NCBI RefSeq assembly: GCF_013359865.1 | Contig: NZ_JABMCE010000052.1 | Span: 1-64,000, forward strand | DNA from: Curtobacterium pusillum | GTDB lineage: Bacteria; Actinomycetota; Actinomycetes; Actinomycetales; Microbacteriaceae | Direction: 5' to 3' | Length of the DNA: 64,000 bases | Shown here: one piece after another, positions 1 through 8,310 of the stretch | Position numbering within the stretch: the stretch's first letter is position 1 | Layout of the letters: every line of letters begins with the position of its first letter | The notes under the pieces: generated by a model | What the model was told of the DNA's origin: nothing | Database searches by the model: none | The model's input: the letters and a program-made list of their open reading frames with translations, nothing else | Translations under genes and position numbers: made by a program

Positions 1-137
1 CCGAGGCCGCTCGGACCGCAGCACTCGCTGCCGCGAACGCGGCCCGTCGGCGTCGGCGTGTCGTCCTCGCCGTCGCGGGCGGCGGGGCCGCGGTCGCCGT
101 CGGCGCCACGGCCGCGGTCCTCGCCGCCCTGCACTGA
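1..137 (+). CDS. C-terminal end of a membrane-anchored protein (5' end outside window)
   Basis: The frame is open from the left edge and stops with TGA at 135-137. The visible 44 residues are Ala-rich. A run of four arginines comes before a single hydrophobic segment of about 22 residues, and the chain ends two residues later. This is the shape of a C-terminal tail anchor or the last membrane helix of a protein with the positive side in the cytosol. The next gene begins 31 bases downstream on the same strand, so it is probably the first visible member of the ESX-like locus. The family cannot be named from this piece. Confidence 0.6.
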   Translation, partial: EAARTAALAAANAARRRRRVVLAVAGGGAAVAVGATAAVLAALH

Positions 138-168
138 ACCACACCGAACACGAACCGGAGGCACCACC

Positions 169-429
169 ATGTCCCAGCTCTCGAACGTCAAGCAGCAGCT
201 CACCTCGATCGGCAACGACGCCAAGACGACGGCAGCGGGCCTCGCCGGCTTCAAGTCGAAGTTCTCGAAGGCCGTCGGCCAGGTCGAGGCGACCATCGGC
301 GGCACCGCCCAGGGCGTCGACAAGGAGATGGTCCAGACGCTCCAGGCCGCGGCGCAGCAGGTCGACGCCGCCATCGCCGCCCTGCAGCAGGCGTCACAGG
401 CGGCCAACCGCTTCGCGACCTCGCTCTGA
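169..429 (+). CDS. Small helical WXG100-like protein of an ESX/type VII-like locus
   Basis: The product has 86 residues, with ATG at 169 preceded by GGAG at 157-160. It is almost wholly alpha-helical in character: two amphipathic helices rich in Ala, Gln, Lys and Val, and no cysteine. The length and the hairpin-like layout fit the WXG100/ESAT-6 superfamily, although no W-x-G turn is present (the middle holds F-K-S-K-F and G-G). Such proteins are usually secreted as dimers by type VII machinery and partner longer effectors with a similar N-terminus, which is what lies two genes downstream. The family call is inference from size, composition and context. Confidence 0.6.
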   Translation: MSQLSNVKQQLTSIGNDAKTTAAGLAGFKSKFSKAVGQVEATIGGTAQGVDKEMVQTLQAAAQQVDAAIAALQQASQAANRFATSL

Positions 430-461
430 ACCGGCTCGAACCCCGAGGACAGGACCGCACT

Positions 462-2165
462 ATGGACCCCGAGACGCTCTACTCCCTGATCGGGATCGAC
501 CGGGACGCCGACCGCGAGACCATCGCCGCCGCCGTGCGGGCCGAACGACGGAAGTGGTCGCAGCGGCAGGGTCACCCGGACGTCGAGAAGCGCCACGAGG
601 CAGACCTGAGGATCCGCGCCATCGGCGAGGCCGACCGGGTGCTCAGCGACCCCGAGCTGCGCGCAGAGTACGACGCGACGCTGCCGACGCCCGCGTCGCC
701 GGAGCCCGCTCCGCAGCCCGCGCCCTCGCCGACGCCCGCGCCGTCGCCGACGCCCTCGCCGACACCGTCACCGGGGGCGGACGCCGGCCCGAGCGACGGC
801 GAGCGCCCGTGGGAGGTCGGTCCCGGTCCGAGCGCCGGGGCTCCGACCAGCCCGTCCGACGACCCCGTCGGACGCGCCACGGCGTGGTTGCGCGCGAACC
901 CGACGCTCGCTGCCGTCGTGGGCGGTGGACTCGTAGTCGTCCTCACCGTCATCATCGTCATCGGTGCGTCGGGAGCGCACCGCGGCTCCACCGTCGACGC
1001 CGGCCGCGCCGTCGCCGACACCTCCCAGCAGGACGACGACCAGGCCGCCGGTGCCGAGAGCACCGAGTCGGAACCGACCGCGACGCCGACGCCGACGCCG
1101 ATCACCCTCGACGGTCTCAGCCCGTCGTACGCGAACGGGCAGCTCGTGACGTCGGAGGGTGTCGTGCTCCTGCCGGCCGGCGTCCAGTTCGCACCCGACG
1201 TCAGCGCGTTGGCCGACGGCGACGCCACGGCCGAGCTGAGCGGCACGGCGAGCGCGGAGGGGGCTGACGGCCAGCTGCCCGTCGCACTCGTCACCGTGTC
1301 GACGCCTGCGGTCGACCTCACGCCGGCCACCGTGGCGCAGGAACTCGTCTTCTACGGCACCGACGGTTCGACGGTGACCGGCGTCGTCCCGCTGACGACC
1401 TCGCAGGGCACCTCGTACGACGGGCCGTCCTACGACCTGCTCGGGTCGGACACCGGCGTGGTCGTGCTCGGCAAGGAGGACGAGGACGACGCGGCCGCCG
1501 ACACGCTCACGGCGTACGACGCCTCGACGGCGGGGTCGGTGTGGTCGGCGCCGGGCCGCCCGCACCACACCGCGGAGGGCGTCGTCGTCACCGACGTCAC
1601 CGCAGCCGCGGACTCCGACGGCGACGAGTGCCGGAGCGTGACGGGCTACGCGCTCGTCGACGGGCAACGGATGTGGGCGTACGACGCGGCGGCACTCGGG
1701 CTCGACGCGTGCTCCGACGTCTCGGTGAGCGACGACGACATGACCGACCGCTACGTGGAGCTCTCCGCCGGCTGGTCCGACGACGTGGTCGTGCGGACCG
1801 ACACGGGGGCGCGCGTGCAGTGGCACGACGACCAGTACTCCAGCGGGGTCGTCATCGACCGGGCGACCGGTGCGGTGTACAGCCCGGCCTCGGACGACCA
1901 GCCGGCCGAGGTGTACGACCCGGTGAGCGGCAAGGTCCTCTGGTCGATGCCCGCCGACCAGGCGGGGTCACTCGACCTGTCGGTCCAGGCGCTCTACGAC
2001 GGACACCTCTACGCCCAGACCACCGCGGCGAACGTGCTCATCGACGTGGGCTCAGGGTCGACCGTGGACGGCGGGTGGGACGTCACTCCCGGTCCGGTGG
2101 TGGACGGTCTGGTGCTGTACAGCGACGACACCCTGCGCCCGGTCGAGGGTGAGGGCGGCGAGTGA
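462..2165 (+). CDS. J-domain protein with one membrane helix and a large extracytoplasmic domain
   Basis: The product has 567 residues. Residues 1-65 form a DnaJ-like J-domain with the HPD tripeptide at 38-40 between helices II and III. A Pro/Ser/Thr-rich linker with repeated S-P-T-P (about 75-105) follows, then one transmembrane helix at about 147-168. The acidic exported part is rich in G, D, S, T and V, with repeated YD/WSA strands suggesting a beta-propeller or PQQ-like fold. A J-domain on the cytosolic side would recruit a DnaK-type chaperone, and the outer domain may contact exported cargo. It sits between a WXG100-like gene and a toxin gene, so a helper role in effector export is a reasonable inference. 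I do not recognise a named family for the whole protein. Confidence 0.7.
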   Translation: MDPETLYSLIGIDRDADRETIAAAVRAERRKWSQRQGHPDVEKRHEADLRIRAIGEADRVLSDPELRAEYDATLPTPASPEPAPQPAPSPTPAPSPTPSPTPSPGADAGPSDGERPWEVGPGPSAGAPTSPSDDPVGRATAWLRANPTLAAVVGGGLVVVLTVIIVIGASGAHRGSTVDAGRAVADTSQQDDDQAAGAESTESEPTATPTPTPITLDGLSPSYANGQLVTSEGVVLLPAGVQFAPDVSALADGDATAELSGTASAEGADGQLPVALVTVSTPAVDLTPATVAQELVFYGTDGSTVTGVVPLTTSQGTSYDGPSYDLLGSDTGVVVLGKEDEDDAAADTLTAYDASTAGSVWSAPGRPHHTAEGVVVTDVTAAADSDGDECRSVTGYALVDGQRMWAYDAAALGLDACSDVSVSDDDMTDRYVELSAGWSDDVVVRTDTGARVQWHDDQYSSGVVIDRATGAVYSPASDDQPAEVYDPVSGKVLWSMPADQAGSLDLSVQALYDGHLYAQTTAANVLIDVGSGSTVDGGWDVTPGPVVDGLVLYSDDTLRPVEGEGGE

Positions 2166-2166
2166 C

Positions 2167-3030
2167 GTGAGCGGGCTGGAGGACGTCTGCGACACCCTCC
2201 GACGGATCGATCGCGAGGCGGTCGGCGTCGGTGCCGAGCTGCACCGCCGCTCCCGCGCACTGCACCAGGCGTCGCGGCAGACCGCGTCCGTCGCAGGGGC
2301 CGGGGGACTCCCGTCGCTCCTGCGCGACGCCGCCGAGTCCGTGACGCGCGCCGCGCTCCTGCTGGAACAGGCCGCGGCCCAGGGCGGCGCGTTCGTTGCG
2401 CGCAACGGTGCCGGGGGAGCACGGGCGACCGCTCGGGGTTCCGTCGTCGGTCCGGGCGTCACCGTGCACGAGGACGGCGGCGCCGGCGCACGGGACCGGT
2501 CGTCCGAGGTCCTCGACATCGCGCGGCTGCAGGCGCTCGTCGCCACCGCGAGGGACCCCGCGACCGGCCTGCTCGACCCGGGCCGGTTCGTCGCGGCGAT
2601 CAACCCGGGACGGGATCGCACGTCGCCCGTCATCGGCCAGGACCCGTACGGCAACAACTGCGGACTGTGCGCCCAGGCGGTGGCGTTCGCGCTGAGCGGC
2701 AGACCCGCCCCGATCGCGTCGGGGAGCATCGTGGCGGTGGGTGCCGACGAGATGGAACGGTTCACCGGGGTCGCGCAGTCCCAGCAGTCCGTGCACTCGA
2801 TCCCGGACGTCCTCCGACACATGCCGGCGGGCTCGCACGCCATCGTCGGCGCGGACTGGGAGACTGCGACGGGGAAGGTCGGCGGGCACTGGTTCAACGC
2901 CTACTGGGACGGGCACACCGTCTGGTACGTGGACGGACAGACCGGCGAGTGCTCGCCCTGGCCGCCGATGCTCCCGCACGAGCCGTACCAGTGGGATGCG
3001 TCGTTCTTCGAAGGAGTCCGTGCCGCATGA
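2167..3030 (+). CDS. ESX-type effector with C-terminal papain-fold (Tox-PL) deamidase/protease toxin domain
   Basis: GTG at 2167 is one base past the stop of the preceding gene (an upstream in-frame GTG at 2149 is an alternative) and gives 287 residues. Residues 1-100 are helical, like the N-terminal secretion domains of polymorphic toxins. The C-terminal part matches the Tox-PL papain-like layout: N-N-C-G-L-C with Cys165, G-G-H-W-F-N with His241, and V-D-G-Q-T-G with Asp256, giving a Cys-His-Asp triad. Members of this family (PF15644) deamidate glutamine or cleave target proteins. The downstream gene overlaps by four bases and is probably the immunity protein. The fold call is firm; the target and secretion route are inferred. 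Confidence 0.75.
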   Translation: MSGLEDVCDTLRRIDREAVGVGAELHRRSRALHQASRQTASVAGAGGLPSLLRDAAESVTRAALLLEQAAAQGGAFVARNGAGGARATARGSVVGPGVTVHEDGGAGARDRSSEVLDIARLQALVATARDPATGLLDPGRFVAAINPGRDRTSPVIGQDPYGNNCGLCAQAVAFALSGRPAPIASGSIVAVGADEMERFTGVAQSQQSVHSIPDVLRHMPAGSHAIVGADWETATGKVGGHWFNAYWDGHTVWYVDGQTGECSPWPPMLPHEPYQWDASFFEGVRAA

Positions 3031-3314
3031 TGACCGACGACGAACTGCTCGAGGTGCTCCTCCGGGTGATCCGCGACGTGGGCGGGGCGTCCGGCGGACT
3101 CGAGGTGCGGGGCGACACCGTCCCCGGGCCGGGACTCGTCCGCGGCTGGATCGTGGCGCGGGGCGGGAGTTCGTTCCTGCTGAGCGCCGACGGCGGGATG
3201 CTCCAGTACACCGAACCCGGCGTGTCCGACGACCGAGCGCTCGAGCTGTTCCGGGCCGGACGCCGATCGCAGGTGCCCGACGGAGCGCTCGAACGTGCCG
3301 GTTTCCGGCGATGA
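3027..3314 (+). CDS. Probable immunity protein for the adjacent Tox-PL toxin
   Basis: The product has 95 residues with tandem ATG codons at 3027 and 3030. It overlaps the toxin stop (ATGA) and has a strong AAGGAG at 3011-3016 inside the toxin gene. The protein is small, mildly acidic, has no signal peptide or membrane helix, and mixes helix with short strands (for example S-S-F-L-L-S-A-D-G-G-M-L-Q-Y). I recognise no family. Translational coupling directly downstream of a toxin, together with size and cytosolic character, is the standard arrangement of a cognate immunity gene. The function is therefore inferred from position only. Confidence 0.55.
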   Translation: MMTDDELLEVLLRVIRDVGGASGGLEVRGDTVPGPGLVRGWIVARGGSSFLLSADGGMLQYTEPGVSDDRALELFRAGRRSQVPDGALERAGFRR

Positions 3315-3432
3315 CGACCGGCGGAGATCTCGTCCTGTGCCGAGCGGTCCTGCGCAGGTATCGTGAACTCCACTCGACTCTTCCCCGAGGACCGCGAGGC
3401 GATGCGCGTGGACCCGACCCCGAGGACTGGCT

Positions 3433-4353
3433 GTGACGACGAACGAACCGAACCCCCCGGAACTCCCGGCGGACCGCTACCCCGGTGCTGGCGCCCCGCT
3501 GGATGACGACGCTCCTGCCGACAGCGGAGAGCGGTTCGCTGCGGACTTCCGTGAACTGCGGATCCGCGCGGGCAGTCCGACGCTGTCGGCGCTCGCGCAC
3601 TCGACGGGGGTGTCGAAGACCGTCCTGTCCGAGGCCTTCGCCGGGCGCCGTCTGCCGAGCGCTCGCACGGTGGCCGCGATCGTCGAGTCCTTCGGCGGGG
3701 ACGTCCGCGCGTGGATCCAGCGACGGGACGCCCTCGACGCGACCCTCGGCAGTCGGGTCCCCAAGGAGCGGCCGTCGCTGGGGCGGGAGGCCCCGGTCGA
3801 GCCGGTCGTCGTGACGGGCCGTGCGCTCGTCCGGCGCCGAACGACAGTTCTACTGACGGTCGCGGCGTTCGTGATCGGCGCGGCGGCATCCGGCGTGGTG
3901 ACGAACGTCGCCGTCGGTGGTTCAACGAACGCGGCTGGCGCGGCCGTGGCACCGTCCACGAGCACCACGAGTACGACGAACGGATCGAAGATCACCGTGG
4001 CGAACGGGACCGATCCCGCGGACACTGCCTGTGTCGACGACGCGAAGGTCGTCGCGAGCGAGGCGCGGAGCCACGACATCCAGTTGCAGATCATCTACTC
4101 CGCGGCTTGCCACGCCGCGTGGTCGAGAATCACCAGGTACGACGACCGGAGCAGCGGAAACACCGTCACGACGAGCATCTACCGCCAGATCGCGCCAAAA
4201 GCGGGCGACCGGCAGACGACGACGGAGGCTGACGCGCAGAGTGCGTACACGACACTCATCGTACGGCCGTCGGCGGAAACGCGGCTTTGTGCGGACGGCG
4301 CCATCACGATCGACGGTGCGACGATCGACGTCGGAGATCCGCTCTGTCTCTGA
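3433..4353 (+). CDS. XRE-type helix-turn-helix protein with membrane helix and DUF2690 domain
   Basis: The product has 306 residues from GTG 3433. Residues 33-90 form a lambda-repressor-like helix-turn-helix (L-S-A-L-A-H-S-T-G-V-S-K-T-V-L-S-E), followed by one membrane helix at about 137-160. A Ser/Thr-rich linker leads to an exported domain with D-T-A-C, S-A-A-C and a final C-L Cys pattern typical of DUF2690. These proteins are common in actinobacteria, and their external ligand is unknown. A TATCGT hexamer at 3359-3364 may be its -10 element. It stands between the toxin locus and the tRNA and probably belongs to the core chromosome. Confidence 0.75.
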   Translation: MTTNEPNPPELPADRYPGAGAPLDDDAPADSGERFAADFRELRIRAGSPTLSALAHSTGVSKTVLSEAFAGRRLPSARTVAAIVESFGGDVRAWIQRRDALDATLGSRVPKERPSLGREAPVEPVVVTGRALVRRRTTVLLTVAAFVIGAAASGVVTNVAVGGSTNAAGAAVAPSTSTTSTTNGSKITVANGTDPADTACVDDAKVVASEARSHDIQLQIIYSAACHAAWSRITRYDDRSSGNTVTTSIYRQIAPKAGDRQTTTEADAQSAYTTLIVRPSAETRLCADGAITIDGATIDVGDPLCL

Positions 4354-4418
4354 CGGACTGCGAGTCAAGTCGCTCGTCGTCACGACGCAAGCTCATCGCC
4401 AAGTAGGATCAGCTTTGA

Positions 4419-4491
4419 GGGCTCTTAGCTCAGTTGGTAGAGCACTTCGCTTACACCGAAGTGGTCGGCGGTTCGAGCCCGCCAGAGCCCA
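4419..4491 (+). tRNA. tRNA-Val (anticodon UAC)
   Basis: A complete cloverleaf can be drawn. The acceptor stem GGGCTCT (4419-4425) pairs with AGAGCCC (4484-4490), and the D arm is AGCTC...GAGC. The anticodon stem CTTCG/CGAAG carries loop CTTACAC, with TAC at 4452-4454. The T arm is GGCGG-TTCGAGC-CCGCC, and the discriminator A is at 4491. CCA is not encoded. A TAGGAT hexamer at 4404-4409 is a plausible -10. The genomic island begins directly downstream, so this gene is the likely attachment site. All stems are self-consistent. Confidence 0.95.
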
Positions 4492-4623
4492 CTCGACGCC
4501 GGTAATGGCTGCGGCTCAAGCTGCGTATCAGCAACTCGGCAGGTCCGTGCGCTGACGCCAAGGCCAGCCTACGACTGAGCCGATTTCATCTTCTTGCAAC
4601 TCTTCCGCCGACTGGACTCTTGA

Positions 4624-5046
4624 TCAGCCGACGTAGAACTCGTGGGGCGCACGGGCCTGCACCGAGAGTTGTCCGCCAGGTCCACTACCGCCCACTGTGA
4701 CTTTGAACGGCTGCCCCGAGCCGTGATTACGTCCAGCACATGCGCACTCGCAGAGCCACGCGTTCTCGGGAAGTCCGGTCTTCCAGCACGCTTCCACGCA
4801 CTTCTCGACACCGCCGTATTGGACGACCTTCAGTCGGCCGTATCGTGCGGCGAGTCCGAGGATGACCGCATTCGTGTGCGGCCTCGAGACCGACCATGAC
4901 CGGGAGCTGGGGGAGTAGTCAACCTGACCCCGCCGTGAAGCGTTGAACATGTCTCCGAGGATGGTGTAGCCGCGTCCGTTGCCTTCGAACAGCATGTTTT
5001 GAATCTCCGTGCGACCAGGACGAATCGTCACCGTGAGAACACCCAT
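4624..5046 (-). CDS. Cysteine-rich hypothetical protein with C-x-C-x-C/NHG motif
   Basis: The product has 140 residues with ATG at 5046. The N-terminal half is mixed strand/helix. The C-terminal half carries a conserved-looking cluster (C-V-E-A-C-W, then C-E-C-A-C-A-G-R-N-H-G-S-G) that could bind a metal. Small proteins with this C..CW...C.C.C.G.NHG signature occur in mobile elements of several phyla, but their biochemical role is unknown to me. It is divergent from the next gene and is the first island gene after the tRNA. Confidence 0.55.
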   Translation of the reverse strand: MGVLTVTIRPGRTEIQNMLFEGNGRGYTILGDMFNASRRGQVDYSPSSRSWSVSRPHTNAVILGLAARYGRLKVVQYGGVEKCVEACWKTGLPENAWLCECACAGRNHGSGQPFKVTVGGSGPGGQLSVQARAPHEFYVG

Positions 5047-5198
5047 CCTCGGAGCCTAAAGGCTCTCGAGCGCTGCGCGCCGGAGGTCTGGTGCAGGATT
5101 GGGGCAAGGCGCATTTGTACGCGTCGCCTTCTTGATGACCTCCGGTCGGCGAGCTGACTTGCTCGACACCCGAACTCGGGGTCGCTTCGAAGGCCGAC

Positions 5199-6464
5199 AT
5201 GAGGGATCGTCGGTCGGATGGGGAGCGCGGCAGCCACTGGGTCGAGATCGTTGAGCCACCACGAGGTGATGCCGTGAGCCCCGACCAGCCAGGGACGATC
5301 GCGGTCACTCTGCAAGGGAGCCGCGTGATGATGGACCGCGTCGTCTTCGTCGAGCTGTTCGAGAACTCTGTCGTGAGTGCACGTGTTCCGTATCGCCACG
5401 CCCTCGAACGGTCAACGATCGGCTTCTCTGATCTCGTCGATCTGGCGCGCACCGCACAGGTGCCGTGGGCGCTTTGCTTCGCACCGCGCGAGCTGGTTCG
5501 AGTGCAGGTCGAAACGAAGACGCAGAAGCTGCTGCAAGGGCTGAGCAAGGACACCTTCGCCGTCAACTCGCGTGCGACCATCGAGCTCAGCGACGTCGAG
5601 CTCATCGTGAAGGATCTTGTGCGGAAGCAGATGATGCTGCGCACTCACGACGAGTCGCTCGCCGAGAACAAGATCGTTGGAGTCATTCGGAGGCCTCGGG
5701 CGACGATCGAGGAGGACGTGGCAGTGCTGCTCACGGCTCTCGATTTGGATGTGGCCCTACTCCGCTCGGCTCGATCGAAGGGTGCCGCCCTATCGTTTCT
5801 CATCGAGACGCTGGAGGCGCACCAGATCCTCGTCTCGCGCAGCGTCCGCGGCTTCATGCCGCAGCTCATCGAGGTCAAGTTCAGTGGTCTGACCATCAAG
5901 GACAGGAAGGTCCCGTACATCTTCCTCTCGCGGGGGAGCCACGGCGACGATGAAGAGCCGGAGGGGCGTCAGCTCTTCACGCTGACCCTCCTCACGGTCT
6001 TGGTCGCTCGCGGCATCTTCGCGCCGGTCACATACGACGGCCGGAACCTCGCGTCGAACCCGGGCCGCGAGTACGACATCGTTGGCGAGATCCTGATGCC
6101 GGTGGCGCAGATGAGAACGGTTTCGTCCGATGATCTCGGGGAGATCAGGAGTACCGCCGACTCGTTCAAAGTGACTCCGAGCGCGGTGGTCGTGCGCCTC
6201 CAGCGACTCGGGCTCATCAGTCGTTCCGGGGCTCAGCAACACCTCGAGGAACTTCGCGTCGAGTTCGCCAACCGGCCGAAGTCGCAGGGCCGCCAGCCGA
6301 AACCGGTGAACGGGGTCCGGACGTACAACGGCCGAGAGCTGTCCGTTCGAATGCTCGGCGCGCTGGATGCCGGCAAGATCACCGAAGGTGAGTTCTGCCG
6401 AGCGGTCTGCGCGAACAAGATCCGACCGCGAGAGATCCGGGACTTCCGGGAGGCACTCGGATGA
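5199..6464 (+). CDS. ImmA/IrrE-like (DUF955-type) protein lacking the HExxH motif
   Basis: The product has 421 residues. ATG 5199 has GAAGG five bases upstream; GTG 5274 is an alternative. The order resembles XRE-ImmA/IrrE regulators: an N-terminal helical part with F-S-D-L-V-D-L-A-R-T-A-Q-V-P (about 75-90), then an IrrE-like core at about 185-290, then a winged-helix-like segment V-T-P-S-A-V-V-V-R-L-Q-R-L-G-L-I (about 328-343). In the family the core reads G-R-(Q)-x-F-T-L-A-H-E-x-x-H. Here the segment after G-R-Q-L-F-T-L is T-L-L-T-V-L (263-268), so both zinc histidines and the glutamate are gone. It overlaps the PIN gene by four bases (ATGA). It is probably the regulatory partner of the PIN protein and not an active protease. 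Confidence 0.6.
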   Translation: MRDRRSDGERGSHWVEIVEPPRGDAVSPDQPGTIAVTLQGSRVMMDRVVFVELFENSVVSARVPYRHALERSTIGFSDLVDLARTAQVPWALCFAPRELVRVQVETKTQKLLQGLSKDTFAVNSRATIELSDVELIVKDLVRKQMMLRTHDESLAENKIVGVIRRPRATIEEDVAVLLTALDLDVALLRSARSKGAALSFLIETLEAHQILVSRSVRGFMPQLIEVKFSGLTIKDRKVPYIFLSRGSHGDDEEPEGRQLFTLTLLTVLVARGIFAPVTYDGRNLASNPGREYDIVGEILMPVAQMRTVSSDDLGEIRSTADSFKVTPSAVVVRLQRLGLISRSGAQQHLEELRVEFANRPKSQGRQPKPVNGVRTYNGRELSVRMLGALDAGKITEGEFCRAVCANKIRPREIRDFREALG

Positions 6465-6901
6465 TGGGGACGTTCTACCTCCTCGACAACAACGTGTTGA
6501 CGCGGCTGACCCCGGAGCAGCGCGCCTCGGCGTTCGTGCACGAGCAGTGTCGGCTACCGTCCGAGGTGCTCCACGAAGCACGATTCCTTCCGGACGTCGA
6601 TTCGCTGCGCGCGCTCGAATACGTGACCAACGAGGGCGTCATCCAGCACCTCGCTGCTGTCCTCCAACGTGTTCCAGCTGACGACACGACCCTCATCGAC
6701 CTCTACGCAAATCTTGGAAATGCCGACCCGTTGTTGCTCGCGTGCGCGCTTGACGCGCTGGCCGAGGCCGAGCTGGGCCTGTTCGGTGCGGAGTGGGTGG
6801 TGGTGTCGAACGACCGCGCCGTGGTGACGCTGGCTGGTGACCTCGGCGTGCAGACACTCTCGAGCGAGGAGTTCTCCTTGGCGCTCGGTGAGGATGGCTG
6901 A
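6461..6901 (+). CDS. PIN-domain-like ribonuclease, toxin-like partner of the IrrE-like protein
   Basis: The product has 146 residues; ATG 6461 overlaps the upstream stop. PIN-type acidic residues are in the expected order: Asp9 in L-L-D-N-N, Glu35/Glu39 in P-S-E-V-L-H-E-A, Asp89 in N-A-D-P-L-L-L-A, and Asp118 in S-N-D-R-A. PIN domains of this layout are metal-dependent RNases, usually the toxin in two-gene toxin-antitoxin pairs. Related PIN-like proteins (DUF4411) are often coupled to ImmA/IrrE genes. The coupling here supports a two-gene stress or defence module. Activity and target are not visible. Confidence 0.65.
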   Translation: MMGTFYLLDNNVLTRLTPEQRASAFVHEQCRLPSEVLHEARFLPDVDSLRALEYVTNEGVIQHLAAVLQRVPADDTTLIDLYANLGNADPLLLACALDALAEAELGLFGAEWVVVSNDRAVVTLAGDLGVQTLSSEEFSLALGEDG

Positions 6902-6946
6902 GACGGAGCTGCCAGGCCACGCCCGTTCGACTGTGCTCCCTCCGCC

Positions 6947-8032
6947 TCACGACGGGTCTCGCTCCTCCGAACGCTCGCGCCGAGCTCGCATCATCCGCGC
7001 GATGGCGGCCATGTCTCCGTCGTCGTTCATCCAGTGGGAGTAGCGGTTGACGGTCTGCTGTGTCGTGCTGTGACCGAGCCACACTGAGATGGTCTTGACG
7101 TTGATTCCGTCGCTCATCCACGCCGTTGCCGCGGTGTGGCGGAGGTCGTGGACCCGATGGTCCCCTGCCGTGGTCTTCCAGCGAAGGTCGCGGGTAAAGT
7201 TCGGTCCGCTCAGTTCAGAGCCGCCGGTCGACCGGAACAGGAACGCGTCGGGCGACTTGCCATCAGCGTGGCGCATCGCGATCTCCTCTGCGCTGCCCAT
7301 GAGGGGGACCTTCCGGCTGCGGCGTCCTTTCGTCTGCTTCTCGGGGTATCCGTCGCTCTTCGAACGCTCGACCATGATGGCGGGGAAAGGGTTCGTGACG
7401 ATGTTGCGGACACGGAGCGCCTTCATCTCTCCCCAGCGCAAACCGGTCTCCCGAAGAAACTCGACGATGTCTGCGTAGTTCGGGTTCAGGGCTCGCTGAG
7501 CCACGAGCATCGACCTGAACTCCGACTCGGTGAAGGGTCGGACGGTGTTCGCTTCCGTTCCGTCCCCGCGACCGAGCGGCGCATCCAGGACTGGGTTGTG
7601 CGAGATGTACGCCTCCCTCACCGCGTACGCGAAGACCCCACCGAGCGACTCCCGAATCCGCTTCGCGGTGCTGTGTCGCTTGGTGCGCACGAGATTGGCG
7701 ACGTACCTCCGCAGCAGGCGACCGTCGATGGAGCCGATGGGAAGTCGCTTCAGCTGGTCTGCAACATGGAGGCGGAGATTGCTCTCGTCGGTGTCGTAGG
7801 TCTGCTGCGACACAAGTCCGCGCCGCTCGGTCAGGAATTCCTTGATGAGCTCGGCGAGCGTCATCTCGGCGTTCCGCGGGTCGGACCAGGTTCCGGACGC
7901 GAGACTCGTCTTCTGTCCGAGCTCCCAAGCGTCGGCGTCCTTCTTCCGGTCGAACGTCGCCATCGAGACCTGCTTGCCACGGTGGTAGACACGGGCTCGC
8001 CAACGTCCGTTGTCCGCTTTCTTCACGCTCAT
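6947..8032 (-). CDS. int: Phage-type tyrosine recombinase (integrase)
   Basis: The product has 361 residues; ATG 8032 overlaps the stop of the upstream HTH gene (TGATG). Residues 1-50 form an AP2-like arm-binding region (N-G-R-W-R-A-R-V-Y-H-R-G-K), residues 57-140 an SAM-like core-binding domain, and the rest the catalytic domain. Catalytic residues are Arg199 (T-G-L-R-W-G-E), Lys235, His295-x-x-Arg298 (H-D-L-R-H-T), His321 (L-G-H-S) and nucleophile Tyr331. All are present, so it should be active. It lies 2.5 kb from the tRNA-Val, consistent with site-specific integration at a tRNA 3' end. Confidence 0.9.
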   Translation of the reverse strand: MSVKKADNGRWRARVYHRGKQVSMATFDRKKDADAWELGQKTSLASGTWSDPRNAEMTLAELIKEFLTERRGLVSQQTYDTDESNLRLHVADQLKRLPIGSIDGRLLRRYVANLVRTKRHSTAKRIRESLGGVFAYAVREAYISHNPVLDAPLGRGDGTEANTVRPFTESEFRSMLVAQRALNPNYADIVEFLRETGLRWGEMKALRVRNIVTNPFPAIMVERSKSDGYPEKQTKGRRSRKVPLMGSAEEIAMRHADGKSPDAFLFRSTGGSELSGPNFTRDLRWKTTAGDHRVHDLRHTAATAWMSDGINVKTISVWLGHSTTQQTVNRYSHWMNDDGDMAAIARMMRARRERSEERDPS

Positions 8033-8310
8033 CAGGCTGCCCGCGACTCGTCGCTCAGCATGTGGAGCCATGCGTCGACGTCAGACTTCCGGAATCGGAG
8101 CGCCCGACCGATGCGAACACCCTTGGGTCCGCGTCCCTGGCTTCGCAGCGAGTAGAGCGTGCTCTTCGAGGTCTGCGTGTAACGGCTGAGTTCGTCCATC
8201 GTGAGCATGGGCTCGAGGTGGTGGTTCACACCGGCGTCGGTCATGGGTTCGATATGCGCGGACACAATCGGAGCGCCGCACGTCATGCAGCGGGTCTGGG
8301 TTTCGGTCAT
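8032..8310 (-). CDS. Excisionase-like helix-turn-helix (HTH_17) protein
   Basis: The product has 92 residues from ATG 8310; ATG 8244 is an alternative, and neither start has a clear ribosome site. The C-terminal 60 residues are a MerR/excisionase-type domain: M-D-E-L-S-R-Y-T-Q-T-S-K-S-T-L-Y-S-L, then a wing ending R-F-R-K-S-D-V-D-A-W-L. The N-terminus has one C-x-x-C. The gene overlaps int by one codon in the typical actinobacterial xis-int order, so it probably controls integration direction and int expression. Confidence 0.7.
   Translation of the reverse strand: MTETQTRCMTCGAPIVSAHIEPMTDAGVNHHLEPMLTMDELSRYTQTSKSTLYSLRSQGRGPKGVRIGRALRFRKSDVDAWLHMLSDESRAA

Noticed and set aside
3311..3436. 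41-codon frame overlapping both the putative immunity gene and the DUF2690 gene by four bases
   Set aside because: The start and stop overlaps look like coupling, but the translation is Arg/Pro-rich, and a promoter-like TATCGT lies inside it. More likely the leader region of the next gene.
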